From NCBI GenBank assembly GCA_963971225.1, contig OZ020269.1, positions 40,879,264-40,943,263 on the forward strand: a stretch of 64,000 bases of DNA, in the 5' to 3' direction. The notes beneath the pieces are model-generated. The model made no database searches, had not been told where the DNA came from, and saw nothing but the letters and a program-made list of their open reading frames with translations. Both the position numbers and the translations under genes were made by a program. Numbering within the stretch: the first letter of the stretch is position 1; the number at the start of each line of letters is the position of its first letter. This document shows, in pieces, positions 20,554-31,902 of this stretch. Origin of the DNA: Melieria omissa. Taxonomy: Eukaryota; Arthropoda; Insecta; Diptera; Ulidiidae.

Positions 20554-21650
20554 CAAAGACAATTAAACTATAAACGTTCATACAAATTAGTGGCGCTTCA
20601 AAAATTTGCCGTGGCTTTTTCAATAAAGCCACGTGAGAGTGGTTTTTGGCAACGATGAAGCCACGCAAGCAACTCTTTCTGCTTGCAGTCGGCAGGGATA
20701 TGAATATGCGTGTGATCTGTATGTGCTCTTGTGTTGATTTTTTTAGTGGTTGATTATTTTAATCAGTAGCGCACACGGGACGGGAACGTTTGGGGATTCA
20801 AACCCCCTCAAATACAAACATTAGTAGTGAAATATCCCTCCAAAAAGAAGTCCTGCCTGCGCCACTGACTTCAACGTATGTGAAGTGAGCGCCCACAATT
20901 TTGCATTTGCTTGGCAGTTATCAAAGCCGTGGTGCTTTGTGTGAGCAAAATAAAGAGCGTTAATAATATTGCACTCTCACCGTACCCACGCTTGCTTGCT
21001 CTCGATAATGAAAATATTGCAAATTGGAGCTCACCCTATGCCAATCGGTTGTATGGACATAAGACATCTTATACTACGTTTACATTGAGCCCAAATGCGT
21101 AGTTTGAGATGAGTCATTTCAAAGTGTTTACATTGCCTCATTCGCATTGCATTTGCATTTTGTTTGGCAGCTAATGTGAAATGCTCAATGCTCATGTCCT
21201 CTTGCCGCAGCGCATAGATCAGCGCTTCTCCGGCTACTGACTAAAGAATTTGTGGTTTTTTTGCTGCCTCTAACATAGAGGCCACACACTCCCATATTTG
21301 AATACAAATATATTACATACCTTACATGCTAAGCATATTCTACATATTTGAAGCAGACGAAAATTTCCATTCAAAATTTCCATTTTGATCATTTTCGTTT
21401 GTTTTGATTTTGAACTGTCAAAAAGAACAAAAGCTTTTAAAGCTTTTGAAAGAGCTTTCATTTTGTGATGCGTTCGATAAAATTGGTCATGTTTTATCGC
21501 TTTTGCTTTGTCGTTTTGTTGAAATGAGTCATTTCGTTGATTTGAATTTGTATGGGGAAATGCGTGATTTGGCTTCGCATTTGAGAATTTTTGCCCAAAT
21601 CACGCATTTCGGCTCAATGTAAACGTAGTATTATTGTTTAATTGTCTTTG
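20554..21650. mobile_element. TIR element with 7-8 bp target duplication (hAT-like)
   Basis: Perfect 15-bp inverted termini CAAAGACAATTAAAC are flanked by GTAATAG (20547-20553 and 21651-21657). Its excision rejoins the gypsy LTR. It is very asymmetric because the MITE at 21072-21630 sits 20 bases from its right end. No transposase was recognised; hAT membership is inferred from the duplication size. Confidence 0.65.
21072..21630. mobile_element. PIF/Harbinger-type MITE, 559 bp
   Basis: Inverted termini TACTACGTTTACATTGAGCC, then AAATGCGT, with few mismatches, are flanked by TTA (21069-21071 and 21631-21633). Inner CAAAGCGAAA/TTTCATTTTG motifs add further symmetry. Non-coding. Confidence 0.8.
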
Positions 21651-22011
21651 GTAATAGGCTGTGCGAGAACGATCGAGAGAGATAGTCCGACTGGAACGTG
21701 CAAGAACAATCGGCGCGAGAAGCAAACAAATATAAAAGGCAGCAGTATGCAGCCTGGAGGGACGGAACTCATTTGAGCCAGCAAAGGGGAAACATGCAAT
21801 AGTAGTAGTGTAAAGACAAACAAGTGTAAATTTGTAAATAAAGTGATTGTTTGTTTCTTACTGCGTTTTGCGCTGAGTAATTGAAATAGTTTTATTTTCA
21901 AGCACAATCCCGATGCTAACTTAGAGAAATCATTTTCGTAACATTTGGTGTCAAAAGTGGGATTGTGCTACTGAAAGTAAACTAAAAAAAGAAATTATAA
22001 AACGTAGACAT

Positions 22012-23577
22012 GGTTAGACTGGAGCAACTGAAGGTGGACCAGCTGAAGAAGGAGCTGGCCGCCTGGAATTTGCCGACTGCTGGCGGAAAGGTGGAGTTGC
22101 AGCGGCGCTTGTGGGAGGCATGTGAAGCACGAGGCATGTGAGGCACGAGGCGTCGATTGAACTAGAGGCGTCGGCCAAGGTGGAGGAATTGCCTGCTGGT
22201 GCTACGTCGCTGCAAAGTACGGCTGCAGTGGCTGCGCCTGAGCTAACGGGTTGACAGTCTGGAGGATTCGGTGAACAGAAAAATCGACGAGCGGCTTAGA
22301 GAGGTACAGCTACGAGCAAGGGTGCAGTCAGTTGAGGAAAGTTTTGCCATAGAAGTGCCTACTTATTCGATATGGCTGCTTTGGAGAGTCAGTGAACCGA
22401 TGTTAGGAAAGGTCGGAGACTGATACTGGCTCTGAGAAATCCTGCGGCTGAGGTAATAAAAATAGTTCCGGATGGTTTGGAGGGGATTACGAGACCGTCA
22501 TAAAGGCGCTGGCGGCCAGATACAGTGACGAGCACAACAAAATGCTGTATTATTGCGAGCTGAAGAGCCGTGGACAAAAAGCCAACGAGGCGCTTCAGAC
22601 GTATGCGGCAGATATTGAGCGGCTGGTACCACTGTCTTACCCAGAATTCAGCATGGAAGATTTGGAAAGGCTGAAGATCGAGGCGTTTATCGAAGGCATT
22701 CTTGACCCGGAGACACGTGTGAGTATATTGATGATGATGAAGCCGACATTCCGTGAGACGGTGACAAGCGCATTGTGGTATGAGGCGGCCTGGAGGGGAA
22801 GTTCTCGACATTGGAAAGGCGTCAAGCCCAATCGTCTAGAGTCAGTTGCTGGCGATGTGGCAAGCAAGGCCACATAACACGAGACTGCCATCTGCGAGAG
22901 AAGCGTTCCGGACAACAGACGTCGCCAAGATGTGCTGACGCTCTGTCACTCCATTCTTGCAAAACCGAGCGCAGGCATGATTCGCAAGCCGAAAACAAGG
23001 AACAGATTGTGGAGTTCAGTTGGTGGGAGTTCTACAAGAGGAAGATGGGCTTGCGCAAAGGCTACAGAAGGCTACCAGCGTGAGGATACGGATCTTGAAA
23101 AATTCATCAAAGGCAAAGCGTAGGAAGTACGGCCGGACTGGCAGGAGATGGCTGGTGAGAGCCCCATCGCGAAAGGCCGGGCCGACGATGTTATCGAGGC
23201 AAACCATAACGACTCCAGTGGAGGGCATCGCAAAAACTGTCGCCAAGATAAGAAGGCGGTTCTATTGGGTAGGATGCCAGGAATCTGTTGCCGAGTGGAT
23301 CAGAGGCTGTGATCGGTGTTCGGCCGCGAACCGTCCAATGAGAAGATCGCGGAGGCGCACTAAACTAGTCGAAAACCCGCAGCGGAGGAAAGGTTTGTCT
23401 CCAAAACTTCAAACGTCATGGGAAGGACCGTACAAGATCGTGACCAGGATTAATGACGTGGTGTACAGGGTTCAACGCTGCTGCAACAGAGACGCTAGGC
23501 TGAAAGTAGTCCATTTGGAGCGCCTGGCGTCTAATTCCGGCGGAGTCTCGGCCCTTGTTCGGGAAGAACATGTTTAA
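22012..23577 (+). pseudogene. Degenerate Gag-integrase-end coding region of the older gypsy copy
   Basis: The frame opens at 22012 with the SAP domain (VDQLKKELAAWNLPTAGGKV) and stops after about 45 codons. Gag continues at 22542-22877 (EALQTYAADIERL, PTFRETVTSAL). The zinc knuckle CWRCGKQGHITRDC lies in another frame near 22848. The integrase zinc region (KIRRRFYWVGCQESVAEW) and the GPY/F end (SWEGPYKIVTRINDVVYRVQ) are at about 23225-23577. At least four frame changes are needed. The order and the missing protease-RT-RNase H-integrase core match the young copy, so the deletion predates both. Confidence 0.8.
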
Positions 23578-23588
23578 CTGGTGGGCAG

Positions 23589-23988
23589 TGTGTCGCTGTG
23601 CTATGCATGAATGTTTTTACGGGCATACTTTTAGGCACGCACTTTAGAGTACGGCAGACTTGCTATAATTTCGATATGGCAAAGATGGCTGGCGATGGTA
23701 ATGGGATGTGCGAGAACGATCGAGAGACAGTCCAATTGGAATGTGTGAGAACAATCGGTGCGATAAGCAAACAAGTATAAAAGGTGAAGCGCAGAGACGA
23801 GTCTTATTTGAGCAAGCAAAGGGGAAACATAAAATAGTCTAATAAGTAGTAGCAAGTGTAAAGATAAACAAAGTGTAAGTAAAGTGAATGATGGTTATTG
23901 ACTGCGTTTTGCGTTGAGTAATTGAAGTGGTTTTAATTTTCAAGCACAATCCAGAGAGCGAAAGCCTAACGAACTTATTTTCGTAACA
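23589..23988 (+). repeat. 3' LTR of the older gypsy copy
   Basis: 400 bp, beginning TGTGTCGCTGTGC and ending CGTAACA, followed by ATAT. It carries TATAAAAG near 23776. It is homologous to the split 5' LTR but with many differences, so this insertion is much older than the 8536-11770 copy. Confidence 0.8.
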
Positions 23989-24147
23989 ATATGTTCACTT
24001 TTTCCGCCAATTTTACAGTTTGTCCATTTCGTTTAAATTGCAAGAGTTTTGATTTGAATATTTTTAATAAGTAAAGTGTAAATATACATTTTATTCGACC
24101 ATTTTGAAGATGAATATGTTTCCAACGACTTTAGTATCGAGTAAATA

Positions 24148-25720
24148 CACTGTGCGTGAAATTTACCCTCAAAAATTCAGACATGGGGGGACCTACAGAG
24201 GACTTTTCTATAGGTACACTGAGTTGAGATCCACCAGCCGTTTGGCTGGGTTGGCTCTAGTTTCAGAGAAATCCGACTTTGAAGTTCCCTCATTTTAGTC
24301 GAGTTCGACGCTTAAGCCTGCGAACGTTTAAATATATTTTGAAAATTTTTTTTCTAACTTGACTCTGGGTCAAAAACCATTTCATATTCACCTTCGCAAT
24401 CAATTTAATGTTAAAAAATATATTCAGAAAAAACGAAAGTATACATTTTTATATTTCATTGTAAAGGGAATTTCACAGGCTACAATATGGTAGCAAACTT
24501 TTTGTACCTTAGTAATGGATTTTTTCGAGAAAAAAATCCGTTAACCCTTTCGCTACAGGTTTTTACTTGGGAAATTTAAAATTTTAAATTTTACGTCTTA
24601 GGCTTCTATGTGGTTGTATTAGCAACATCCCAAAAAAAAATTTTTTTTTATACTCGGACCCTGTATTTTAGAGTGTTTTTCTATGAGAGAAACCACATCG
24701 TTGTGGCTGTAATAATTACTTAAACATAAAAATGTTTACGCATAACGAAAATTTGATTATTTCTTCATTTACTTTAGCCAAAATAAGAAGTAAAGAAATA
24801 ACTGAATTGAAATAAAACATCAAATTAAAAAATTACCTAAAGTTTTCTGCTTCTTCTTCTTCTGCTATGTCAGATATACCATTAAAAAAACATGTATACT
24901 TCTCTTCTTTAAACTTAAATATTCAGTTTATCAATTTCGTATTTTTCCTAAAACTTTAAACTATTCTAAGGACCAACAAAAAATAGAGGATGCAGGCGTT
25001 CACAAAGTAGCATGTGCCATTTGGCAACAAAATAGCGAAGGGGTTAACAACAAATTTTTATAAAAAAATGTCAGAAAAAAGGTATTGAATGTCGAATTTT
25101 TAACGTGAGTGCCGCCACAGTGTGGCCTAACCCCACGGTGCTAAAAAGCACAGCGTATCAAAATTAAGCATTGATAAGCACCCGAGAGACTAGCTCCCGG
25201 CAAAAAAAAGGTATGAAAAATACCTTTCGTTTGATACCCATATCGTGTAAATCAGTTGGAGATTAATTGAGTTTTTTGATGAAAACTTTGAACTTTGACG
25301 CCGAGCCACGCCTTTTATGGGCGTTTCCCAGGCATAATTTTTAGTTTGTTCGATGTAGGAGCCAACCCTCTGTTTTTATGCCTCGACAAAAGTGGGGTTT
25401 TTGGTACATTTTTGTCGAAAACACAGTTTGAATGTGTTTTTTATGGATTGGTGTCTTAAGCAAATTTGTTGGTCGTTAAAATATCTACAAACTTGACGAA
25501 GACAGTAAAGCGATATTCGCAACGATTTACGACCTATTATCATTTAAACGTTCGAAGATATAAGCGACGAACTCGACTAAAATGAGCAAACTTCAAAGTC
25601 GGATTTCACTTAAACTAGAGCCAATCCAGCCAAACGGCTGGTGGATCTCAACTCAGTATACCTATAGAAAAGTCCTCTGAAGGTCTCCCCCCCATGTCTG
25701 AATTTTTGACTTGCACAGTG
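24148..25720. mobile_element. Long-TIR (fold-back) element, TA-flanked, Tc1/mariner-like
   Basis: Inverted arms of about 170-190 bp (24148-24335 and 25549-25720) begin CACTGTGC and share ATTCAGACATGGGGGG, GAGATCCACCAGCCGTTTGG and TCATTTTAGTCGAGTTCG. TA flanks both ends. No transposase was seen. A TTAA element (24545-25043) lies inside. Confidence 0.7.
24545..25043. mobile_element. TTAA-flanked (piggyBac-type) MITE, 499 bp
   Basis: TTAA at 24541-24544 and 25044-25047. The inverted termini are CCCTTTCGCTA and CCCCTTCGCTA. The ends resemble those of the elements at 1028-1530 and 31146-31662 (CCCTTNCG). Non-coding. Confidence 0.7.
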
Positions 25721-26147
25721 TAATTAATGTTGTAGTTTACTAACAGCAAATTGCGCATTTAGCTTTTTTGCAGTTGATGCATAACTGCTTCATACTTCAT
25801 AGTGAACAAAATCGAGCCTAATGTAAATCGAGAAATTTTTTTTTTAAATTTTCGTAAATAAAAAACCTTTGTTGTGTATTTAGTGTGTTTTTTGCATCAT
25901 TAGTAGTATATTATTATGACGAGGAGTAAATACGTGTTATATCTGTGGCCGTAAGGAGTAACAGCCAAGAACACTGCAGTGCTCGCATTCAGTAATCGAG
26001 AACTTTGCAAAGTATCCAAAGATCAACAGTTTCATCGAATACTTTTATGCGCAGTATGTCACGTTTCCATGTGTATAATTGTGGTGTGGTTGAAGGGGCT
26101 TATTAGTTAATACGCAAAATGAAAATTAATAAATAAATATTTATATA

Positions 26148-27789
26148 CACTAGTCAGAATAAGTTTGCGTACAAGGGATACATAGTTTTTTCATATGAAA
26201 AATACATCACTTTAAGTAATTTTTCAAAAACAAACGATTTTTTATTTTTTCCATAAACTTAGTTCTATTATTCTATTAAGATAATAATAACAAAAACATG
26301 ACAAAATTGTAAAAGGATGGATTTAAAAGGAAAGTTTGCGTACAAGATAAGGTTATGTAGCAAAAATTTAATTGAAACTAAGTTTTGTCCAAAAATTAAT
26401 AACTTTTTGGATATGCTTCTCTTATTGGAACTCCCTGCAGAAGTTTCGGGCATAAATTTTATGAAATTATGTGTTTTTCAGCGGTTCTTTTGTTATATCC
26501 TTGAATAGTTATATTTGTTTACTATATCTTTGAAGATGGAGTATTTTTGGGCTCAGTGTTCAAGTACACCCTTATATATTTAATTAAATGCATGTTAGGT
26601 GACTAGGGAGGAACTTTTTCAACTTGTTTGAGCCAGTTAATAGCAAAGATAGCTTCACATCGTATGCAATGCGCCTTATGGTCATCGTAAAGTTGAAAAG
26701 AAATGTTAGAACCTGATTCAAAATTTTGAAACCTTGGCTTGCATAAGCTTTTAGAATATGTAAATAACCCCTCGGAACCATTTCTGAATACAAAAACACA
26801 GCCTGCTCACTGCTCTACTAGACATGCAGCCCCATACCATACCCCCTAATATGCTATGCTTTACTGTTAATGTCAGATTTTTGTCATTCACTGAATCCTC
26901 TTCAAATTAGTTGATGCCTTTTAATGCCAAATATGCCAAACCATTATCAGAGAATAATAAATCTTCCTACTCCATAGATAACAACATATAGTCCCGGAAA
27001 TCCGGTTTTCTAGACTCTTTGATGGACTCTTTCACGAAAGAAATTCTGTGCTCCTTGTTAGTAAGCTAAATATGGGCTTCTTACATGCTATTATGTAGGA
27101 TAAATGTGTTTTTTTTCAGGACTTTTCTTATAAAGTCACTGCTACTGGATTTTATAAAATATTTCTGTACATTTCTCAAGATATTGGATGCAGCTAGCCT
27201 TAGATTATGATGCAGTGATCGCTATCCTATTGCTTGGGTAGCTTAAGACAATGGCCAGATCGTAGCAAAGAAGCAAGAATTTCTGGTTTTTCGAAATTTA
27301 AGATGGCTTTTTGATATGACGAATGTGCTCTTCGAAAAGTTTACCTACTTTCACGAAATTGTTTGTCCATTTGGGAAAGATTTAGTAAGATTATCCTTTT
27401 ATCCATTTTTATTTTTTTTCGCTTGGGTTCTACTGCTTTCTATATAATTTCAAGCACATATGTAGTTAAAAAAAATGTACAAGTCCGTTTACTGCTCAAT
27501 GGAATACAAATTTCCAAATAAAAATAAAAAGCATAACTGGAAAGTCCCGTTATTAGTTTTGTACGCAAACTTATTCTGCACCGTTTTGTGAGTATATTGT
27601 CAATAAATACGAATACATGGAAAATAATTATTTTAATTCATCTAACACATCTAACAGAACAATAAGTGCAGCTAAGGTATATATGAATATTGTAAATAAG
27701 TTTTTATAAACAGAGAACCCATTTTTGAGGTCAAAATTGATGATAACATAATTTTGACTTGCCTGTACGCAATCTTTTTCTGACTAGTG
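26148..27789 (-). mobile_element. Tc1-like element with double inverted repeats, 1.64 kb
   Basis: Outer termini CACTAGTCAGAATAAGTTTG (left) and its near match on the right are flanked by TA. Inner repeats of AAGTTTGCGTACAA lie at about 26331 (left) and 27563-27577 (right, inverted). This gives the IR/DR layout of Sleeping Beauty-like Tc1 elements. Length is typical of the family. Coding remnants are on the minus strand. Confidence 0.72.
26540..26830 (-). pseudogene. Tc1-like transposase fragment
   Basis: A decayed minus-strand stretch reads QLYDDHKAHCIRCEAIFAIN, WLKQVEKVPPS and later NTEPKNTP in mixed frames. It resembles the QDNDPKH...W segment around the second catalytic Asp of Tc1 transposases. 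Several stops and frame shifts make it non-functional. The assignment rests mainly on the surrounding Tc1 termini. Confidence 0.45.
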
Positions 27790-28141
27790 TACATCATAAA
27801 TATTTCTAAATAATCTATGGAATAATAAAACGAGTAAATTCGAATATTCAAGCAGTGTGTACTATTATTCGAATGCTTTTGCCTTCGTTTTCCCGCTTCG
27901 AGCGAAGATGAATAAATAGTGTACGTCTAATCGTTTCTACTCGGAGCTTACACGTACTCGAAGAGAGTTATACTCCTATTCATTCGGACTGGTCCGAAGA
28001 GATGAAGTAAAGTATTCTATTCAAAAGCATTTGAATGTTTTCGAATAGCAAAAATGCATACTCGTGCAGGACTATATACCCAAATTTATATTCGTAGGTT
28101 AGAAAAGGTGTCTAATTGATATTCGCTTTTATTTAGATCCA

Positions 28142-28565
28142 ATGTCTGGTAAACGCTTATCGTCTGCTGAAATTGCTGGAATAATTAACAGCTTAGAGAG
28201 CGAAGACGAAGTAGATTTCTCTGCAGATGAAGCAAGTGAGTACTTTCCAGATGAGGATGGAACTGATCCAGATGAAGAAAATTTATTCAGCGAAGCCGAA
28301 GATGAAAACCAAAATATCGCAGGCCTTCACACTAACACGTCAATGATTTCCAGCGACTCGGCGCCACAGAAGTTTCATAAAATTGTATGGAAACAGCGTA
28401 ATTTGGTCTTGAATGACTAACACACATGGCTAGCTAATACAGCATTGCCACCTGAACTTATAGAGCTTTCCTCGCCAGTTCAGCTCTTTTTTTACCTTTT
28501 TCGAAATACATTTTTGAAAAAATAATGGGGAAACCAATCTTTATGGTCACCAGAAGGATCCAAGC
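28142..28565 (+). pseudogene. piggyBac transposase N-terminal fragment
   Basis: The first 92 codons (28142-28420) are an acidic piggyBac-type N-terminus: SSAEIAGIINSLESEDEVDF, then SEYFPDEDGTDPDEENLFSE. A stop at 28418-28420 is followed, in the same or a shifted frame, by LPPELIELSSPVQLFFYLF, the region entering the DDE domain of PGBD proteins. Nothing downstream continues it, and no TTAA-linked termini were located. It is a truncated relic. Confidence 0.6.
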
Positions 28566-29014
28566 ACGTATTTGAGCTTTACATCTCTGGAATTTCGCCA
28601 AATTGTTGGCATGATTCTATTTATGTCGGTTACGCACATGCACATGACGTTAAATATTGTAAAATTTAAGAATTCTTTTGTCTTGTAAACATTAAAAAAT
28701 TCTCTTTATGTTTAAATTTGGCACTTTTAGATCTTTTTGATTGTTTATTTTGAAATGTTATCCACTTCTTTAATATTTTAAGCTTATGAGGACTGAGGAG
28801 GTCACTGTTTTCATTTAACCAAGATGCAAATGGACTTTGGTCAGTGCAACTCATGCATTGCTGATAATGTATGGTTTTATTTTCATTATATACATTTTTT
28901 TCATCAAAAATAAAAAACAAAAATAGTTAAAAAAAATAGAAAAAATTGTATATGAATTTTGCACTTTGCAAAATAAATATCTGATGGAGCACATAATTTC
29001 CCGAAATTTCGTTC
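28566..29014. other. No gene recognised
   Basis: AT-rich. An 84-codon minus-strand frame (28666-28920) is lysine/asparagine-rich with no recognisable motif. The stretch may be the decayed body of the piggyBac relic at 28142, but no family residues could be aligned. Confidence 0.35.
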
Positions 29015-29016
29015 TA

Positions 29017-29580
29017 CAGGGTAGGCCATTTAAAGTGGAAGGCCATTCTTGTTTTTGAAAAAAAGAGGAAAAAAAATGATTTTTTTGTTTTCATCTCGAT
29101 ATTCATTTATTTTGGTCCAAGGAGAAATTTTCTAGGTAGTTTTTGAAAATAATATCGCGTAATGGCCACCATTAGCTTTGGCCACAAAATGTGCCCTTTT
29201 TTCGGCATTTTCCATCACTTTTGCCAGTGTATCGGCCGATATGGCTCTTATTTCGCGGCGTATGTTAGCTCTGAGTTGAGCTAGTGTCCTTGGCTTGTTG
29301 GTGTATACCTTGGACTTCAAGTAGCCCCATAAAAAAAGTCTGGCGGCGTCAAATCTGGTGATCTCGGTGGCCACTCATAATCGCCGTTTGGTTTTCACAA
29401 TCGAGAAGTTATTTTGAATGTAAAGCTGAACAATTTCAGCACGTTCTTTTGGAGTGTACTGTTCCATGGTATAAATTGTCTTGGAATGACGCTTCCAACG
29501 CGCTATGTCATTAGTCGATCTGACAGCTCTGTCAAAAGTTATAGGGTTACCAGATGCTTCCACTTAAATGGCCTACCCTG
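29017..29580 (-). mobile_element. Deleted Tc1/mariner-type element, 564 bp
   Basis: Inverted termini CAGGGTAGGCCATTTAA, then GTGGAAG, are flanked by TA (29015-29016, 29581-29582). It encodes only the two ends of a transposase. It is a different family from the derivative at 14985 and 61090, but has the same style of central deletion. Confidence 0.82.
29132..29563 (-). pseudogene. Mariner-type transposase, both ends retained, catalytic part deleted
   Basis: The first piece (29563-29375) contains the helix-turn-helix start MEQYTPKERAEIVQLYIQNN, preceded by non-family sequence. A frame shift leads to the C-terminal piece (29374-29132): DAARLFLWGYLKSKVYTNKP, then LRANIRREIRAISADTLAKV and FVAKANGGHYAILF. 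The latter contains the family's third catalytic region (L.P.DFFLWGYLK in relatives), here with the Asp-Phe context altered to ARLFLWGY. It cannot be active. Confidence 0.72.
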
Positions 29581-29639
29581 TAGATTACAATTTTAATGGA
29601 TACATTTTTTTAAACAAGAAGAAGACAGCAAAATTTGCA

Positions 29640-29769
29640 TACGAAAAATGGATTACGCGATCGCTTTGTCAAAACAACAACCATTTCAATGTGCATGTTC
29701 AAGCCAAGCTGGCTTGCAGCGGAAAACAAAAACAACAACAATAACGCATGCTATTGTCGAAAAAAGGAT
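29640..29769 (-). repeat. Fragment of the 18.3/47.7 kb dispersed repeat
   Basis: Contains 'caaccatttcaatgtgcatg' and 'aagccaagctggcttgcagcgg', the reverse complement of 18440-18500. The long-TIR element beginning at 29770 cuts it. Confidence 0.5.
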
Positions 29770-30160
29770 TAGTACAGTAAATAGAGACAAATAAATCACA
29801 TTTACTAAAAAAAAATACTTAATGGCTGAAATTTTGAGGGTGTGTTCGGGGGCATGTCCTGAGTCTAAAACTGAGTTTTCGTATTCGAGGGGGTGGGGGA
29901 AGATACTACCCCCTGCTTATTTAGGGGTGAGCTCGTTTTAACTCCTTATCTCCGGTGCTATTGCTCGTACCGACAAGTCCGAGGGATCAAATTTGTGGGG
30001 AATAAAATTATCTATCTAATGATAATAAAATCGAGGTCATAGGTCGATTAGGTGAATCACAATGGCCGGTCAAAGGTCAAAAGTGAGGGATAGTTTTCGT
30101 TTTTCGTGAATACCGTGAAACCGGTAGGTTTTTTCGCATACTGCTTCGATACCATTTTAA

Positions 30161-30876
30161 GGCAGGTTCTCACCTTGTGGAAAAAAAAAATACCAATTTT
30201 TTTTTGTTGCCTTATCGTGTAGATATATGTTTCAAAAATGTGCTCCAGAAATTTCAGATCAAAATCTTAAAAATTACAAAAGTTACAGGCCGTTACACAG
30301 AGCAGTGTAGAGCACCGGCCAAGCGCGCTTTAAACTTTAAACGCGTTTTTCTCAGAACCACATTTTCGGACCTTACGGAAGTGATTGAAGGCGCTGGAAT
30401 GAACCAATCGTCACCAAATTTTTTCCAAATGTTCCTTAGGGTTGTTTCTAATAAACGAACTACGATCAGCCAAAAATATTGAAAATTGTTTATTTAAAAA
30501 AATAATTAGTGAACAAAAAAATGCGAAAATCGTAATTTTTTTTTCAAAACCTCATAACTTTTTTAATTTCGATTTTTTTTTCATGATCATAGTTCATTCA
30601 ATGGATAATACGGTACACATTAAGAATGTGTTCGATTTTTGTGTTTCCGATCACGGGTTTTGACGGAATCACTTCCGGTAGCGGGACACCTCCTCGCCGA
30701 CATGCCGCCACTGATGGACGCCCCCTCCCCCCCCTTTTTTTGATTCATTCAATTTTAAAAATTGTATTCTCTAAATAAATGTGTGTTCATATCCAGAAAC
30801 AATTTTCAGCGTTGTATCTTTAACCGTTTTCTAAAAAAAAATGCACTTTTTCGGATCCACAAGGTGAGAACCTGCC
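30161..30876. mobile_element. TTAA element of the '720-bp' group, 716 bp
   Basis: Perfect inverted termini GGCAGGTTCTCACCTTGTGG sit between TTAA at 30157-30160 and 30877-30880. Internal blocks 'aaacgcgtttttctcagaac', 'ggaccttacggaagtgatt' and a C-rich 'gccccctcccccccc' string are shared with 32233-32952. No ORF of interest. Confidence 0.85.
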
Positions 30877-31145
30877 TTAAAGTAATTGAAATTACCTACA
30901 AAATGAGTACTCGAACACTCATCTACTATAAATAGTTTGCCGTCAATCCAACGACCAAGTTGACCGCGCGCGCCGATGTTGAGCCGCGCACGGCGCGAGA
31001 AGTACTCATTGCGCATACATTGCACTCTCTACGTGCTCGCACGTACAGCGCGCGCGAAAAACGAAAACTATCCCTCTCTTTTGACCTTTGACCGGCCATT
31101 GTGATTCACCTAATCGATCTATGACCTCGATTTTATTATCATTAG

Positions 31146-31662
31146 CCCTTTCGGTACTTCTTTTTTGTTTGCAACTTTAAAAATCATTCTTTTCTATTTT
31201 ATTACTGTTTAAGCCCACATAATGAATAATCTAAAGTCATTTTTTAAAATATTGTTCGAAAAAGTGGTTTTTGGGCATCATGCCATTGGGCTTAGTCAGA
31301 AATAAAAAAAATCGTACAGCCTTAGTGAACTATATTTGGGATCTAACTTTTTTTACACTTACTAAAGCAATAAATACCTACTAGATTACTTACATAAACC
31401 TATGAAATAAATTGATTTTGTAATAGAATAAATAAAAGTACGAAGTGACCTCTTTTTGTAAAATTCGCAGCTCGATAGGACTGCGCACTTTCTGAACCCC
31501 TACAATTTACTTGGTACACTAATCAAAATATTTTTTAATTATTTGGTATAAAAACCTTCAGAGAAAAATACAAAAATATAAAAATATAGTATCCACAAGT
31601 TTTTGACCTAAAACAGGCACTGAAAAGAGGCTATGCCATATGGCATAGAATAACCGAAAGGG
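31146..31662. mobile_element. MITE with TTAG duplication and CCCTTTCGGT ends, 517 bp
   Basis: TTAG at 31142-31145 and 31663-31666. Termini CCCTTTCGGT are inverted. The empty site is visible in the left arm of the surrounding fold-back element ('ctatctaatgataataaaat', 30010-30028), which confirms TTAG as a single target copy. The ends resemble TTAA-type MITEs at 1028 and 24545. Confidence 0.78.
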
Positions 31663-31902
31663 TTAGATAGATAATTTTATTCCCCACAAATTTGATCCCT
31701 CGGACTTGTCGGTACGAGCAATAGCACCGGAGATAAGGAATTAAAACGAACTCACCCCTAAATAAGCAGGGGGTAGTATCTTCCCCCAACCCCTCGAATA
31801 CGAAAACTCAGTTTTAGACTCAGGACATGCCCCCGAACATACCCTCAAAATTTCAGCCATTAAGTATTTTTTTTTAGTAAAATATACCTATTTACTGTAC
31901 TA

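Larger units (their letters stand above)
19163..23988 (+). mobile_element. Ty3/gypsy element, older relative of the 8536-11770 copy, with nested insertions
   Basis: The 5' LTR starts at TG 19163 after ATAT (19159-19162). The 3' LTR ends CA at 23988 before ATAT (23989-23992). After the 5' LTR (ends 21943) comes TTTGGTGTCAAAAGTGGGAT, the primer-binding region, as in the other copy. The 5' LTR is split by a TTAA element (19210-20486) and a second TIR element (20554-21650). The coding part is degenerate, but it has the same SAP-Gag-zinc knuckle-integrase-end layout and the same missing pol segment. Confidence 0.85.
29770..31902. mobile_element. Fold-back element with arms of about 300 bp
   Basis: Inverted arms run 29770-30103 and 31060-31902, the right one enlarged by a nested element. 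Both begin AGTACAGTAAATAG and share AATACTTAATGGCTGAAATT, AGATACTACCCCCTGCTTAT, CGGTGCTATTGCTCGTACCG, TCGAGGTCATAGGTCGATTA (one mismatch) and GGCCGGTCAAAGGTCAAAAG. Arm identity looks above 95%. The loop holds a TTAA element (30161-30876) and GCGC-rich DNA at 30960-31070. No transposase was seen. The target duplication is unclear, with only GAT matching. Confidence 0.75.

Noticed and set aside
20764..20872. A 110-bp MITE with CAGTAGCGCA / TGCGCCACTG ends
   Set aside because: The ends are inverted, but the 8-bp flanks (attttaat, acttcaac) do not match, so an insertion could not be shown.
27850..28070. Inverted ATTCGAATGCTTTTG / CAAAAGCATTTGAAT as a MITE
   Set aside because: Symmetry is partial and no termini or duplication could be fixed; it may be chance in AT-rich DNA.
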